A program made the translations under genes and the position numbers. Below, piece after piece: positions 1 through 6,263 of a DNA stretch of 8,870 nt. A model generated the notes under the pieces. The model was not told the origin of the DNA. It made no database searches and saw nothing but the letters and a program-made list of their open reading frames with translations. Numbering within the stretch: the stretch's first letter is position 1; the number at the start of each line of letters is the position of its first letter. This stretch comes from Planctomycetaceae bacterium (GTDB taxonomy: Bacteria; Planctomycetota; Phycisphaerae; Phycisphaerales; SM1A02): assembly GCA_027488265.1 (NCBI GenBank), contig JAIYCA010000308.1, forward strand, positions 1 to 8,870, given 5' to 3'.

Positions 1-1364
1 GCCTTCTTGAGCCGACCCCAGACGACATCCGCACTGCCGAAGAAGATCCACAGATTCAACAGGCGAACAACGCGCTTCGTGAAGTGAAGGTTGAGGCTGA
101 GACCTATCGCAAGAAGTTTGCGAACGACCACCCCGCACTCATGTCGATGCAGAAGCGCGTCGTTGCCGCAGAGATTGAGCGCGATTCCAAGTTGCAGGAA
201 ATTCTCCGCCGCAACCTGAACGCAGATTTCAAGACCAATAGCGATCAGACAGAGAGCTACCAAGGTCTCTTGCAGAAGTTTGAGCAAGACCTCGAATCGC
301 TCGCCGTTCGACTCAAGGATTTCACGGCAAACGTCAGTGCGATGCAAGAACTCAAGGATCGTCGCGAGCGATTGCTTGAAGCGCGTCAGAAGCAGTTGGA
401 AGTCCTCGCCGACCTTGACCAGTTGAAGGCTCGTGACGACGCGCGTTCGGTTTCGATCGCGAAGCCAGCCATCACGCCGCGTGAGAAGAGCTTCCCGCAA
501 CTCAAGTTGATGTTGCCGCTCGGCGCCGTTTTGACGCTCGGCCTGACGCTCGCATTCGTCTTCCTCCGCGAAATGCTCGATACGCGTATTCGCTACGCGA
601 CCGATCTTGGATCGATCAGCGGATTGCGTCTGCTCGGATCGGTTCCCGACCTTTCAGAGGATCCCGTTGGCCCGAAGAAGATTGAGCGCGTCGTGCGCGA
701 GAATCCGAAGTCGGTTGTCGCGGAAGTCTGCCGCCAGATCTCCGGCCAAGTGCGTAAGGCGGCCTCCCAAGGCGGTATTCGCTCGATCGCATGTTTGAGT
801 GGCTTGCCTGAGGCGGGCACGACGAGTTTCATCTCGAACCTCGCGGACAGTTTGGCGATGGGCGGACTCAAGGTCCTTGTCATCGATGCAAACTTCCGTC
901 GTAGCCATCTCGCTGCAGCCATGGGAACCGAACCTGATGCGGTTGGACTCGGCGATGTCCTTCGCGGCCAGACGGCGCTCGCAGATGCGATTCGCCCCGC
1001 CGGTGGCGATGTCGACATTCTTGCGGCAGGTACGCCTGACAGCCGGGTCTTCGAAATGCTCTCCACGCCGAAGCTTGACGCGGTGATCGCTGAAGCGGCT
1101 ACGCGCTACGACATCGTGCTCCTCGACGTTCCCCCGATCGTCGTTGCGGGCGATGCACTGGCTGTTGCCAACAAGGTGGACGGCACCATCATCGTGGTGC
1201 GTGCCTTCCAAGAGCAACGCGGTCTCGTCGCACGTATGGCGAACCAACTTGGTGACGTCAAGGCGCATCTCATCGGTGCGGTCTTGAATCGTCCGCGCAA
1301 CACCGCGGGTGGTTACCTCCGTAAGAACTACGAAACCATGGCGAGCTATTCGACCAAGGCGTGA
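1..1364 (+). CDS. Wzz/GumC-type exopolysaccharide chain-length protein fused to a BY-kinase-like ATPase domain (5' truncated)
   Basis: The reading frame is open to the left edge (first complete codon at base 3), so the true N-terminus lies outside the window. Numbering here is from the in-frame GTG at 84. Residues about 1-120 are charged, helical and coiled-coil-like, as in the periplasmic arm of Wzz proteins. A proline-containing stretch (KPAITP, about 127-132) precedes a membrane helix at about 140-161, the usual C-terminal Wzz arrangement. A cytoplasmic P-loop domain follows: Walker A-like GLPEAGTT (240-247), Walker A'-like VLVIDANFRRS (264-274) and Walker B-like VLLDVPP (345-351). The tail has tyrosines at 411, 416 and 422. 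In the family this protein controls polymerisation and export of polysaccharide at the inner membrane, using ATP-dependent tyrosine autophosphorylation. The Walker A lysine position is Thr246 (codon ACG at 819-821), so normal kinase activity is doubtful. Sugar-lipid genes follow downstream, consistent with an exopolysaccharide cluster. The family call is strong; activity is uncertain. Confidence 0.88.
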   Translation, partial: LLEPTPDDIRTAEEDPQIQQANNALREVKVEAETYRKKFANDHPALMSMQKRVVAAEIERDSKLQEILRRNLNADFKTNSDQTESYQGLLQKFEQDLESLAVRLKDFTANVSAMQELKDRRERLLEARQKQLEVLADLDQLKARDDARSVSIAKPAITPREKSFPQLKLMLPLGAVLTLGLTLAFVFLREMLDTRIRYATDLGSISGLRLLGSVPDLSEDPVGPKKIERVVRENPKSVVAEVCRQISGQVRKAASQGGIRSIACLSGLPEAGTTSFISNLADSLAMGGLKVLVIDANFRRSHLAAAMGTEPDAVGLGDVLRGQTALADAIRPAGGDVDILAAGTPDSRVFEMLSTPKLDAVIAEAATRYDIVLLDVPPIVVAGDALAVANKVDGTIIVVRAFQEQRGLVARMANQLGDVKAHLIGAVLNRPRNTAGGYLRKNYETMASYSTKA

Positions 1365-1366
1365 TT

Positions 1367-1459
1367 GCGGAACGCATGAAGCACGAGTCGACCGCACCGC
1401 GCTTGATGTACTGGTTCGGTCCATGTGAAGAATGGAAGCCTTGGCGGAACGCTTGAAGC
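1367..1459 (+). repeat. Imperfect 16-nt direct repeat flanking the SDR start
   Basis: GCGGAACGCATGAAGC at 1367-1382 recurs as GCGGAACGCTTGAAGC at 1444-1459, with one mismatch and a 77-nt offset. The first copy is intergenic; the second encodes part of the SDR N-terminal extension. The offset is not a multiple of three, so the copies are read in different frames. It could be a small local duplication or coincidence in a sequence with strong word bias. Confidence 0.35.
1376..1456 (+). CDS. Candidate small ORF, 26 codons, between the kinase-like gene and the SDR gene
   Basis: A short ATG-initiated frame fills most of the 67-nt gap and overlaps the first 25 nt of the next gene. Its predicted C-terminal half reads YWFGPCEEWKPWRNA, unusually rich in aromatic residues with three tryptophans. 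There is no good Shine-Dalgarno sequence before its ATG, only a weak GCGGAA at 1367-1372. No family is recognised. It could be a leader peptide whose translation couples to the SDR start, or a chance frame. In this GC-rich sequence a frame this short is weak evidence, so it is listed as a possibility only. Confidence 0.15.
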   Translation: MKHESTAPRLMYWFGPCEEWKPWRNA

Positions 1460-2496
1460 GATCTGGCGAACAGTCCCCAACCTTGCCCCGCCGCGTGCTG
1501 ATCACCGGCGGTGGCGGCTTTATAGGTTCGCACCTCTCGGAGTTACTGCTCGATGCTGGTGCGCACGTCACCATCGTCGACGACTTCTCGACGGGCCGAC
1601 GTGAGAATGTCGATGCGGTGCGTTCCGTCGCCGCGCGGCTTCCGCGCTACCGCGTGATCGAAGGCAATAGTTCGAGTGTGCTCGCAGCGCTTGATCCACG
1701 TGATTTCGATGGTGTCTATCACCTCGCTGCAGCAGTCGGGGTTCGGCTTGTGGTTGAGAAGCCGATTCACACGATTGAAACCAATGTGCACGAGACGAGC
1801 GCTGTTTTGCGATTCGCGGCGAAGACCTCGATGCCGATTTTGATCGCTTCGACAAGCGAAGTCTACGGCAAGGGCGTTCGCGTACCGATGCGCGAAGACG
1901 ACGATGTGATCTACGGTTCGACTGGATATAGCCGTTGGTGCTACGCGGCATCGAAAGCGCTCGATGAGTATCTCGCGCTCGCCTATCACCGCGAACACGG
2001 ATTGCCCGCGGTCATTGTTCGCTTCTTCAACACGGTTGGCCCGCGACAAGTTGGCGAGTACGGCATGGTGCTCCCTCGCTTCGTACAGGCGGCACTCGAA
2101 GGGCGCGACCTCGAAGTGCATGGGAATGGAATGCAGTCACGCTGCTTCTGCGATGTTCGTGATGTTGTGCGCGCACTGCCGCAAATTCTCAGCAATGAAG
2201 CGTGTCGGGGACGTGTGTTCAATCTGGGGCGGGACGAATCGATTTCAATTCGCGGCCTTGCGGAGCGCGTCATTCAGACACTCGGCTCACGAAGCGGAAT
2301 CCGCATGGTTCCGTACGAAGTTGCCTTTAGCGCCGGTTTCGATGATCTCCAAGTGCGCCAGCCAGACCTCGCGCGCATTCGCGAAGCGATCGGATTTACG
2401 CCAGCGATCTCCTTGGAACAGACGATTCTCGATCTCGCGAGCGAGTTGAAGCATCGACCCTTCGCTGCACAAAGGGAGTCGACATGTCCCAATTGA
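1432..2496 (+). CDS. NAD-dependent nucleotide-sugar epimerase/dehydratase (extended SDR family)
   Basis: The 354-residue protein has the NAD-binding Rossmann signature TGGGGFIGSHL (25-35) after strand VLI, and the acidic DDFSTGRREN (50-59) at the end of the second strand. The active site shows STSEVYG (140-146) and YAASK (Tyr171, Lys175), the catalytic YxxxK pair. FFNTVGPRQVGEYGMVLPRF (198-217) is typical of the UDP-glucuronate decarboxylase/UDP-glucose 4-epimerase side of the family, which interconverts nucleotide sugars in the cytoplasm. The exact substrate cannot be read from the sequence. An in-frame TGA at 1426-1428 limits the start, making ATG 1432 the first option. It gives about 20 residues before the Rossmann core and has no clear Shine-Dalgarno; GTG 1495 would start at the core itself but looks too short. 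The last 13 nt overlap the next gene. Lying between a Wzz-like gene and a WecA-like gene, it probably supplies an activated sugar for the exopolysaccharide. Confidence 0.9.
   Translation: MEALAERLKRSGEQSPTLPRRVLITGGGGFIGSHLSELLLDAGAHVTIVDDFSTGRRENVDAVRSVAARLPRYRVIEGNSSSVLAALDPRDFDGVYHLAAAVGVRLVVEKPIHTIETNVHETSAVLRFAAKTSMPILIASTSEVYGKGVRVPMREDDDVIYGSTGYSRWCYAASKALDEYLALAYHREHGLPAVIVRFFNTVGPRQVGEYGMVLPRFVQAALEGRDLEVHGNGMQSRCFCDVRDVVRALPQILSNEACRGRVFNLGRDESISIRGLAERVIQTLGSRSGIRMVPYEVAFSAGFDDLQVRQPDLARIREAIGFTPAISLEQTILDLASELKHRPFAAQRESTCPN
2471..2478 (+). promoter_or_regulatory. Ribosome binding site for the WecA-like gene
   Basis: AAAGGGAG lies 5 nt before ATG 2484, inside the 3' end of the SDR gene. 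It fixes the start of the transferase gene and implies the two genes are translated from one transcript. Confidence 0.7.
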
Positions 2497-3848
2497 CATC
2501 AGATCTCCCCGTTCGCTTGCCGGACCTTCCGCCCGCGGACTCGGCGACGCTGGTTGGTTCGACGGCCTTCTCGGCGATTGAGTTCCTCAACGGCTACGCA
2601 CTCGTGTTCTTGGCGGCGTTCTTGATCACGCTGCTCGCGACGCCGTTCGTGCGACGTCTTGCGATTTCGATGGACATCATCGATCGACCCGACGAAGCGC
2701 GGAAGCTCCACAAGTTTCCGATTGCCTACCTCGGTGGATTCGCCGTCTTCCTCGGCGTGATGACCGCGATCGGCGTCAGTCTCTTCGTCGTCGACGGGCC
2801 AGGCGGACTACTCGGCCCCGTGCCGCTCTCCATCGTCATCGGCATCTTGGCCATCACCTTCACCGGACTCGCGGACGATGTGTGGGGTTGGGATCCGCGT
2901 TTGAAGATCGCAGGACAACTCGTCGCAGCCGCGGCGCTTGCCATTCAGGACATTGGGACGCGCGTCGCAGAGGGTGCGCTCGCGCCCTTCCTTGGTGAGG
3001 CGGGTACGACACTCGTCGCCATGGGTCCCGTTTCAGTCGAGACGGGCGACGTCTTCTACTGGACCGGTACCGCGCTCATCGCGTTCTTCGTCCTCGGCGG
3101 CTGTAATGCGATGAACCTGATCGATGGGCTCGACGGGCTCTGCTCGGGAACAGCCGCGATCATGGCGACGGCGCTCCTGGTTCTTTCGATTGCGCTCGCG
3201 GCAGGGGTCGACTTCGACGACCCGTTCGATTCGATGGCAGGAACGCGCGTCGTGCTGTGTCTCGCGCTTCTCGGAGCGGTGCTCGGGTTCTTACCGTGGA
3301 ACTTCAATCCGGCAGTGATATTCCTCGGCGACTGCGGCAGTCTGCTCATCGGCTATCTCCTCGTCGTGATCATCCTCCTCCTCGGTGAGCACGGCGAAAC
3401 ACACCTCGTCATTGCTGGCCTCATCGTCTTCGCGCTGCCCATCATGGATACGGCGCTGGCGATCCTGCGGCGAAAGCTCGCAGGCGTTTCGATGTCGCAG
3501 GCCGACGCAAATCACATCCATCACCTCGCAAAGCGCTCGCTTGGCGGCGTGAAGTCTGCGGTGGTCGTCCTCTACGGCGTCACGCTGCTCTTTGGGATCT
3601 TCGGGGTCATTCTCGGAATCCTCGCCATCGAACAAGTGGTTCGGTTGCGGTTGATCTACGCCGCTGCGATTGTGGCTTTCGGTGGGATCGGCGCGGTTGC
3701 GCTCAAGAGTGCGCTGCGTAACCGCTGGCTGGCGCAGGGATCTGGAGCGTCGGCCGCAAGTACTACAACTGCGGCACCCGCAGCACCCGGAGAAGAAGAC
3801 AAAACGACTCTCACGGGGACGTCTGAGCAGACGGCACAGAGTGCATGA
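2484..3848 (+). CDS. WecA/TagO-type undecaprenyl-phosphate sugar-1-phosphate transferase
   Basis: The 454-residue protein is a polytopic membrane protein (about ten or more hydrophobic segments from residue 38 to 410). It carries the polyprenyl-phosphate HexNAc-1-P transferase motifs in order: DRPDEARKLH followed by GG (67-85), GLADDVWG with Asp131-Asp132 (128-135), NAMNLIDGLDGL (208-219), NPAVIFLGDCGS with Asp283 (275-286) and HIHH (344-347). The HxHH motif and the RKxH start favour WecA/TagO over MraY. The family transfers a sugar-1-phosphate from a UDP-sugar to undecaprenyl phosphate on the cytoplasmic face, the first committed step of a lipid-linked glycan; the sugar here is unknown. Residues about 418-454 form a low-complexity Ala/Thr/Ser-rich hydrophilic tail not needed for the family fold. 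The gene overlaps the SDR gene by 13 nt, and its TGA overlaps the ATG of rsmH, suggesting coupled translation on both sides. Confidence 0.92.
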   Translation: MSQLTSDLPVRLPDLPPADSATLVGSTAFSAIEFLNGYALVFLAAFLITLLATPFVRRLAISMDIIDRPDEARKLHKFPIAYLGGFAVFLGVMTAIGVSLFVVDGPGGLLGPVPLSIVIGILAITFTGLADDVWGWDPRLKIAGQLVAAAALAIQDIGTRVAEGALAPFLGEAGTTLVAMGPVSVETGDVFYWTGTALIAFFVLGGCNAMNLIDGLDGLCSGTAAIMATALLVLSIALAAGVDFDDPFDSMAGTRVVLCLALLGAVLGFLPWNFNPAVIFLGDCGSLLIGYLLVVIILLLGEHGETHLVIAGLIVFALPIMDTALAILRRKLAGVSMSQADANHIHHLAKRSLGGVKSAVVVLYGVTLLFGIFGVILGILAIEQVVRLRLIYAAAIVAFGGIGAVALKSALRNRWLAQGSGASAASTTTAAPAAPGEEDKTTLTGTSEQTAQSA

Positions 3849-4873
3849 GACTCGAAGATGGCGAAGAGAAGCGCGATTTGAGCGCAGGACACGCGCCTGT
3901 GCTCCCACAGGAAGTCCTTCAAGCGCTCTCTCCGCGCCCAAATGATGTATACGTCGATTTGACCGCTGGGCGTGGTGGTCATGCCGTGCGCGTCGCGAAG
4001 GTCGTTGGACCGACGGGTCGCGTCGTGCTTTTTGATCTCGATCAATCGAACCTCGCCTTCGCCGGCGATCGAGTGCGCGAGGCGACCAGCGTCACGACCG
4101 AATCGATCCACGCAAGTTTCGCGTCGGTCGCGCGCGAACTCAACGCCCTCGGACTCACGGCGGATCTCGTCCTCGCCGATCTTGGCTTCGCCTCGACGCA
4201 GGTCGACGACCCCGCGCGCGGCTTGAGTTTCATGCGCGACGGGCCGCTTGATATGCGACTCGATGCGTCGTCCGGCATGACCGCGGCGGAGTTCGTCGCG
4301 AGCGCGAGTGAGCGCGATCTTGGTGAGGTGATCGCGCGCTTCGGCGAAGAACCGCTCGCGCGAAAGATCGCGGCGAAAATTGTTGCTGCACGTGCAGTTT
4401 CGTCGATCTCGACGACGGCGCAACTTGCGGATCTCGTGCGGGAGGCCTACGGCTCCCGGGCGCGCACGTCGCGGCTCCATCCGGCGACGAAGACCTTCCA
4501 GGCACTTCGCATCGCGGTGAACGACGAACTCGGCGCGCTCTCTGCGCTCCTTGATGCGATCTCCACCGCTGCGCGTCGCATCGCAGAAGGTCGACCGACC
4601 TGGCTCCGCCCCGGCGCGCGCGTGGCGATCATCGGGTTTCACAGCCTCGAAGACCGACTCGTGAAGCAGTGTTTCGCTGAGATGTGTAAGAGCGGTCTCG
4701 CTGATGAGATCACCGACGGACCGGTGGTATCATCCGAGGCTGAATCCGCGGAGAATCCGCGGGCAAGGTCAGCGAAACTGCGCGCGGTCACGGTCGGCCG
4801 CGCCCATCATTCGAACAGTGATTCGAACAGTGATTCGAACTGTGATTCGAACTGTGATGTGAAGACTGCGTGA
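3845..4873 (+). CDS. rsmH: 16S rRNA (cytosine(1402)-N(4))-methyltransferase RsmH
   Basis: The 342-residue protein shows the RsmH hallmarks in order: HAPVLPQEVLQAL (16-28), YVDLTAGRGGHA (36-47, SAM-binding loop), VLFDLDQ (61-67), DLVLADLGFAS (107-117), DDPARGLSFM with DGPLDMRLD (121-140), HPATKTFQALRIAVNDEL (212-229) and IIGFHSLEDRLVK (262-274). The enzyme N4-methylates C1402 of 16S rRNA in the decoding centre. The start ATG 3845 sits in an ATGA overlap with the preceding stop, and there is no strong Shine-Dalgarno, so translational coupling is likely. No later in-frame start keeps the HAPVL motif. RsmH (MraW) is usually the second gene of dcw clusters, after mraZ; here a WecA-like gene precedes it. 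The protein is longer than the usual ~310 residues because of a repetitive Ser-Asn-Ser/Cys-Asp tail (about 323-338) encoded by a 12-bp tandem repeat. Confidence 0.96.
   Translation: MRLEDGEEKRDLSAGHAPVLPQEVLQALSPRPNDVYVDLTAGRGGHAVRVAKVVGPTGRVVLFDLDQSNLAFAGDRVREATSVTTESIHASFASVARELNALGLTADLVLADLGFASTQVDDPARGLSFMRDGPLDMRLDASSGMTAAEFVASASERDLGEVIARFGEEPLARKIAAKIVAARAVSSISTTAQLADLVREAYGSRARTSRLHPATKTFQALRIAVNDELGALSALLDAISTAARRIAEGRPTWLRPGARVAIIGFHSLEDRLVKQCFAEMCKSGLADEITDGPVVSSEAESAENPRARSAKLRAVTVGRAHHSNSDSNSDSNCDSNCDVKTA
4811..4858 (+). repeat. Tandem repeat, four 12-bp units, in the 3' end of rsmH
   Basis: The unit is TCGAACAGTGAT at 4811-4822 and 4823-4834, and TCGAACTGTGAT at 4835-4846 and 4847-4858. 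Units within each pair are identical; the pairs differ by one base. Each unit is in frame with rsmH and encodes SNSD or SNCD, so copy-number change would lengthen or shorten the protein by four residues without a frameshift. Its near-perfect identity suggests recent expansion by slippage. Confidence 0.9.
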
Positions 4874-4895
4874 CGCACGAATGCGCGTTGTGCAG

Positions 4896-4905
4896 CTTCG
4901 CGAAG
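4896..4905. repeat. 10-bp perfect palindrome in the rsmH-lysM gap
   Basis: CTTCGCGAAG is a perfect inverted repeat in the 87-nt gap after rsmH. Such a short palindrome may be coincidental, but it lies just before the larger hairpin at 4919-4937. Confidence 0.3.
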
Positions 4906-4918
4906 AAACTTCAGCGAG

Positions 4919-4937
4919 CCGCACTGCTTCAGTGCGG
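4919..4937 (+). promoter_or_regulatory. Perfect 8-bp hairpin just upstream of the LysM gene
   Basis: CCGCACTG (4919-4926) and CAGTGCGG (4930-4937) are perfectly complementary around CTT. In RNA a 7-bp stem with a 5-nt loop is more likely than the full stem with 3 nt. No U-run follows, so it is not a standard intrinsic terminator. It ends 11 nt before the Shine-Dalgarno sequence of the LysM gene and could stabilise or attenuate the transcript at this boundary. The role is inference. Confidence 0.45.
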
Positions 4938-4948
4938 AGCACACGAGC

Positions 4949-4953
4949 AAGGA
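4949..4953 (+). promoter_or_regulatory. Ribosome binding site for the LysM gene
   Basis: AAGGA lies 7 nt before ATG 4961 and supports that start, which places a membrane helix right at the N-terminus. Confidence 0.65.
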
Positions 4954-4960
4954 TGCTCCA

Positions 4961-5746
4961 ATGACGCGCGAAAACAAGCTTGTGATGGTGATCGGGTTCG
5001 GCTTCTTGCTGTTCCTCGGCATTCTTGTCTCTGATCATCTCGCGGCGAATACCACGCCGCTCAAGCAAGAACTCGTGGCCTATCGCCCCGATCCGAAGGC
5101 GCTGCCCGGCGAGACCGAGCGATTCGGTGAGCGCAAGCTTCCAGAGAGCGATCCGCTCCCAGCGGTCGACGAAGGTCAGATCGGTATCGCGCTCGGCACG
5201 CCGGACGCAAATGGTTTCGGCGGTGTGGGCGTTGGCAGCGGTGGAGTGGGCCCAACGGCTTTGATTCCGACGGGAACAACGACCACGCAGTCCACAAGCG
5301 AGCGCACGCACAAGATCGCGAAGGGCGACAACCCAGAGTCGATCGCGAAGAAGTACTACGGTCGTCGCGCGCTCGGCACCAAGCTCGCGGAATACAACGG
5401 CATCAAGCCGACCGATCTCAAGATTGGTCAGGAGATCAAGGTTCCCGACATCGCTGTTCTCGATCCGAGCGCAGCACCGCAAGCGCCCGCGGCAGGAACT
5501 CCCTCGGAAACCGTGCTCGTTGGAACGCCGGGCGTGAACCCGATCGACACCAACGCAACGCAACCCACGCCTGAAACGCCACGCTATGGCAAGCGCAAGT
5601 TGCGCGAAGGCGACACGCTCTTCGGCATCGCGAAAGAGGTGTACGGTGACGGCAGTCGCTGGAAGGAAATCGCGACGCTCAACGGGCTCTCGCAGAAGTC
5701 CACCCTGCGACCAGGTGTCGAGATCAAGTACGCACTTGCGAACTGA
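4961..5746 (+). CDS. Membrane-anchored protein with two LysM domains, between rsmH and an ftsL-like gene
   Basis: The 261-residue protein has one hydrophobic helix at about 7-28, preceded by the charged MTRENK, which reads as an uncleaved signal anchor. A Gly-rich linker (about 83-98) and a Thr/Ser stretch lead to LysM 1 at about 116-162 (HKIAKGDNPESIAKKYYG, then LKIGQEIKVPD). A Pro/Ala/Thr-rich spacer (about 163-207) separates LysM 2 at about 208-258 (RKLREGDTLFGIAKEVYG, then LRPGVEIKY). LysM domains bind the GlcNAc-containing backbone of peptidoglycan and related glycans, so the bulk of the protein should be periplasmic and tethered to the wall. No catalytic domain is visible. It follows rsmH by 87 nt and precedes the FtsL-like gene by 115 nt, in the same direction. 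LysM genes are not standard dcw members, so a division-linked wall-binding role is suggested by position alone. Confidence 0.88.
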   Translation: MTRENKLVMVIGFGFLLFLGILVSDHLAANTTPLKQELVAYRPDPKALPGETERFGERKLPESDPLPAVDEGQIGIALGTPDANGFGGVGVGSGGVGPTALIPTGTTTTQSTSERTHKIAKGDNPESIAKKYYGRRALGTKLAEYNGIKPTDLKIGQEIKVPDIAVLDPSAAPQAPAAGTPSETVLVGTPGVNPIDTNATQPTPETPRYGKRKLREGDTLFGIAKEVYGDGSRWKEIATLNGLSQKSTLRPGVEIKYALAN

Positions 5747-5756
5747 TCGAGCATCG

Positions 5757-5793
5757 CGCGCTGTGAAGTGATATTGGCGCGCTTCCGAGCGCG
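5757..5793 (+). promoter_or_regulatory. Possible alternative stem-loops in the LysM-ftsL gap
   Basis: The 115-nt gap contains CGCGCT twice (5757-5762 and 5778-5783), and both copies can pair with AGCGCG at 5788-5793. The nearer pairing gives a 6-bp stem with a TCCG loop; the farther one would be mutually exclusive with it. No U-run follows and no clear -35/-10 promoter was seen in the gap. This may only reflect the CGCG word bias of the sequence. Confidence 0.22.
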
Positions 5794-5850
5794 TTCAAAC
5801 AAGCGACGGATTTGCAACGACGAAAGTGCGATGAATTGGCGACGGTAGGC

Positions 5851-5856
5851 AGGAGG
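5851..5856 (+). promoter_or_regulatory. Strong ribosome binding site for the ftsL-like gene
   Basis: A perfect AGGAGG lies 5 nt before ATG 5862, the strongest Shine-Dalgarno in the window. It supports the reality of this small gene and its start. Confidence 0.8.
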
Positions 5857-5861
5857 CCTCG

Positions 5862-6263
5862 ATGTTCGCGAAACTTGCAACGGTGATCATCGTGCTTGGC
5901 GCCATGTTTGGCGCTTTGCTCGTCAATCGTCAAGAGCGCATTGATACGGCGGCGGAGATCAGCCGCATCCACTTCAAACTGGAGCGCAATGACCGCGAGC
6001 GCGTGCGTCGCGAGGCAGAAGTCGCGAGCAAACTCACGCCGAATCAGATTCGCGAACTTGTCGCCGCCATCGAGAAGGCGTCAGAACAGGCGACCGGCCG
6101 TGACGCTTCATCCAGTTCTCCACTCGTGTTGAAGCCAATTCCGTTCCGCGAAGATCCGTCGCGCGCGACCGATGACGCGCTTGGCACTCCTGAAGAACTT
6201 CGCCGTTTGGTCAATGAACCCGCAGGAAATGGCGCGTTGCATGGCGAAGGGATGGGCGGATGA
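5862..6263 (+). CDS. FtsL-like bitopic cell-division protein
   Basis: The 133-residue protein has a short N-terminus, one membrane helix at about 4-22 (LATVIIVLGAMFGALLV), then a charged heptad-like helix at about 24-57 ending in KLTPNQI. The last third is hydrophilic and disordered-looking (Ser, Pro, Gly). This topology, the small size and the position between rsmH and ftsI match FtsL, which recruits and activates FtsW/FtsI with FtsB through its periplasmic coiled coil. FtsL sequences are poorly conserved, so the name rests on topology and synteny rather than residue identity. A perfect AGGAGG precedes the start. Its stop overlaps the ATG of the transpeptidase gene (ATGA at 6260-6263), so the two products are probably made in a coupled way. 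An alternative is an unrelated membrane-anchored coiled-coil protein. Confidence 0.68.
   Translation: MFAKLATVIIVLGAMFGALLVNRQERIDTAAEISRIHFKLERNDRERVRREAEVASKLTPNQIRELVAAIEKASEQATGRDASSSSPLVLKPIPFREDPSRATDDALGTPEELRRLVNEPAGNGALHGEGMGG
6247..6252 (+). promoter_or_regulatory. Ribosome binding site for the FtsI-like gene
   Basis: AAGGGA inside the end of the ftsL-like gene lies 7 nt before ATG 6260 and supports this overlapping start. Confidence 0.65.

Noticed and set aside
1365..1431. Sigma-70-type promoter before the SDR gene (TTGATG near 1403)
   Set aside because: No acceptable -10 hexamer lies at the proper spacing, and the gap is short enough for read-through.
654..1574. 306-codon minus-strand frame opposite the kinase-like domain and the start of the SDR gene
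   Set aside because: It opposes clear P-loop and Rossmann motifs and has no coding signature of its own.
2484..3848. Annotation as MraY (phospho-MurNAc-pentapeptide transferase) because it adjoins dcw genes
   Set aside because: The HIHH motif and the RKLH N-terminal signature match the WecA/TagO branch. It also lies next to exopolysaccharide genes, upstream of rsmH rather than after murF.
3656..4642. Open frame (328 codons) on the minus strand opposite the wecA-like and rsmH genes
   Set aside because: It has an Arg-rich composition and spans two well-supported plus-strand genes, so it is an antisense shadow.
4811..4858. CRISPR-like repeat array
   Set aside because: The units are only 12 bp, directly adjacent with no spacers, and in frame within rsmH.
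4919..4937. Rho-independent terminator after rsmH
   Set aside because: The stem is good, but the following bases (AGCACACGAG) contain no T-run.
4961..5746. LysM protein as the true FtsL
   Set aside because: It has the N-terminal helix but no periplasmic coiled coil. The following 133-residue protein matches FtsL topology and overlaps ftsI.
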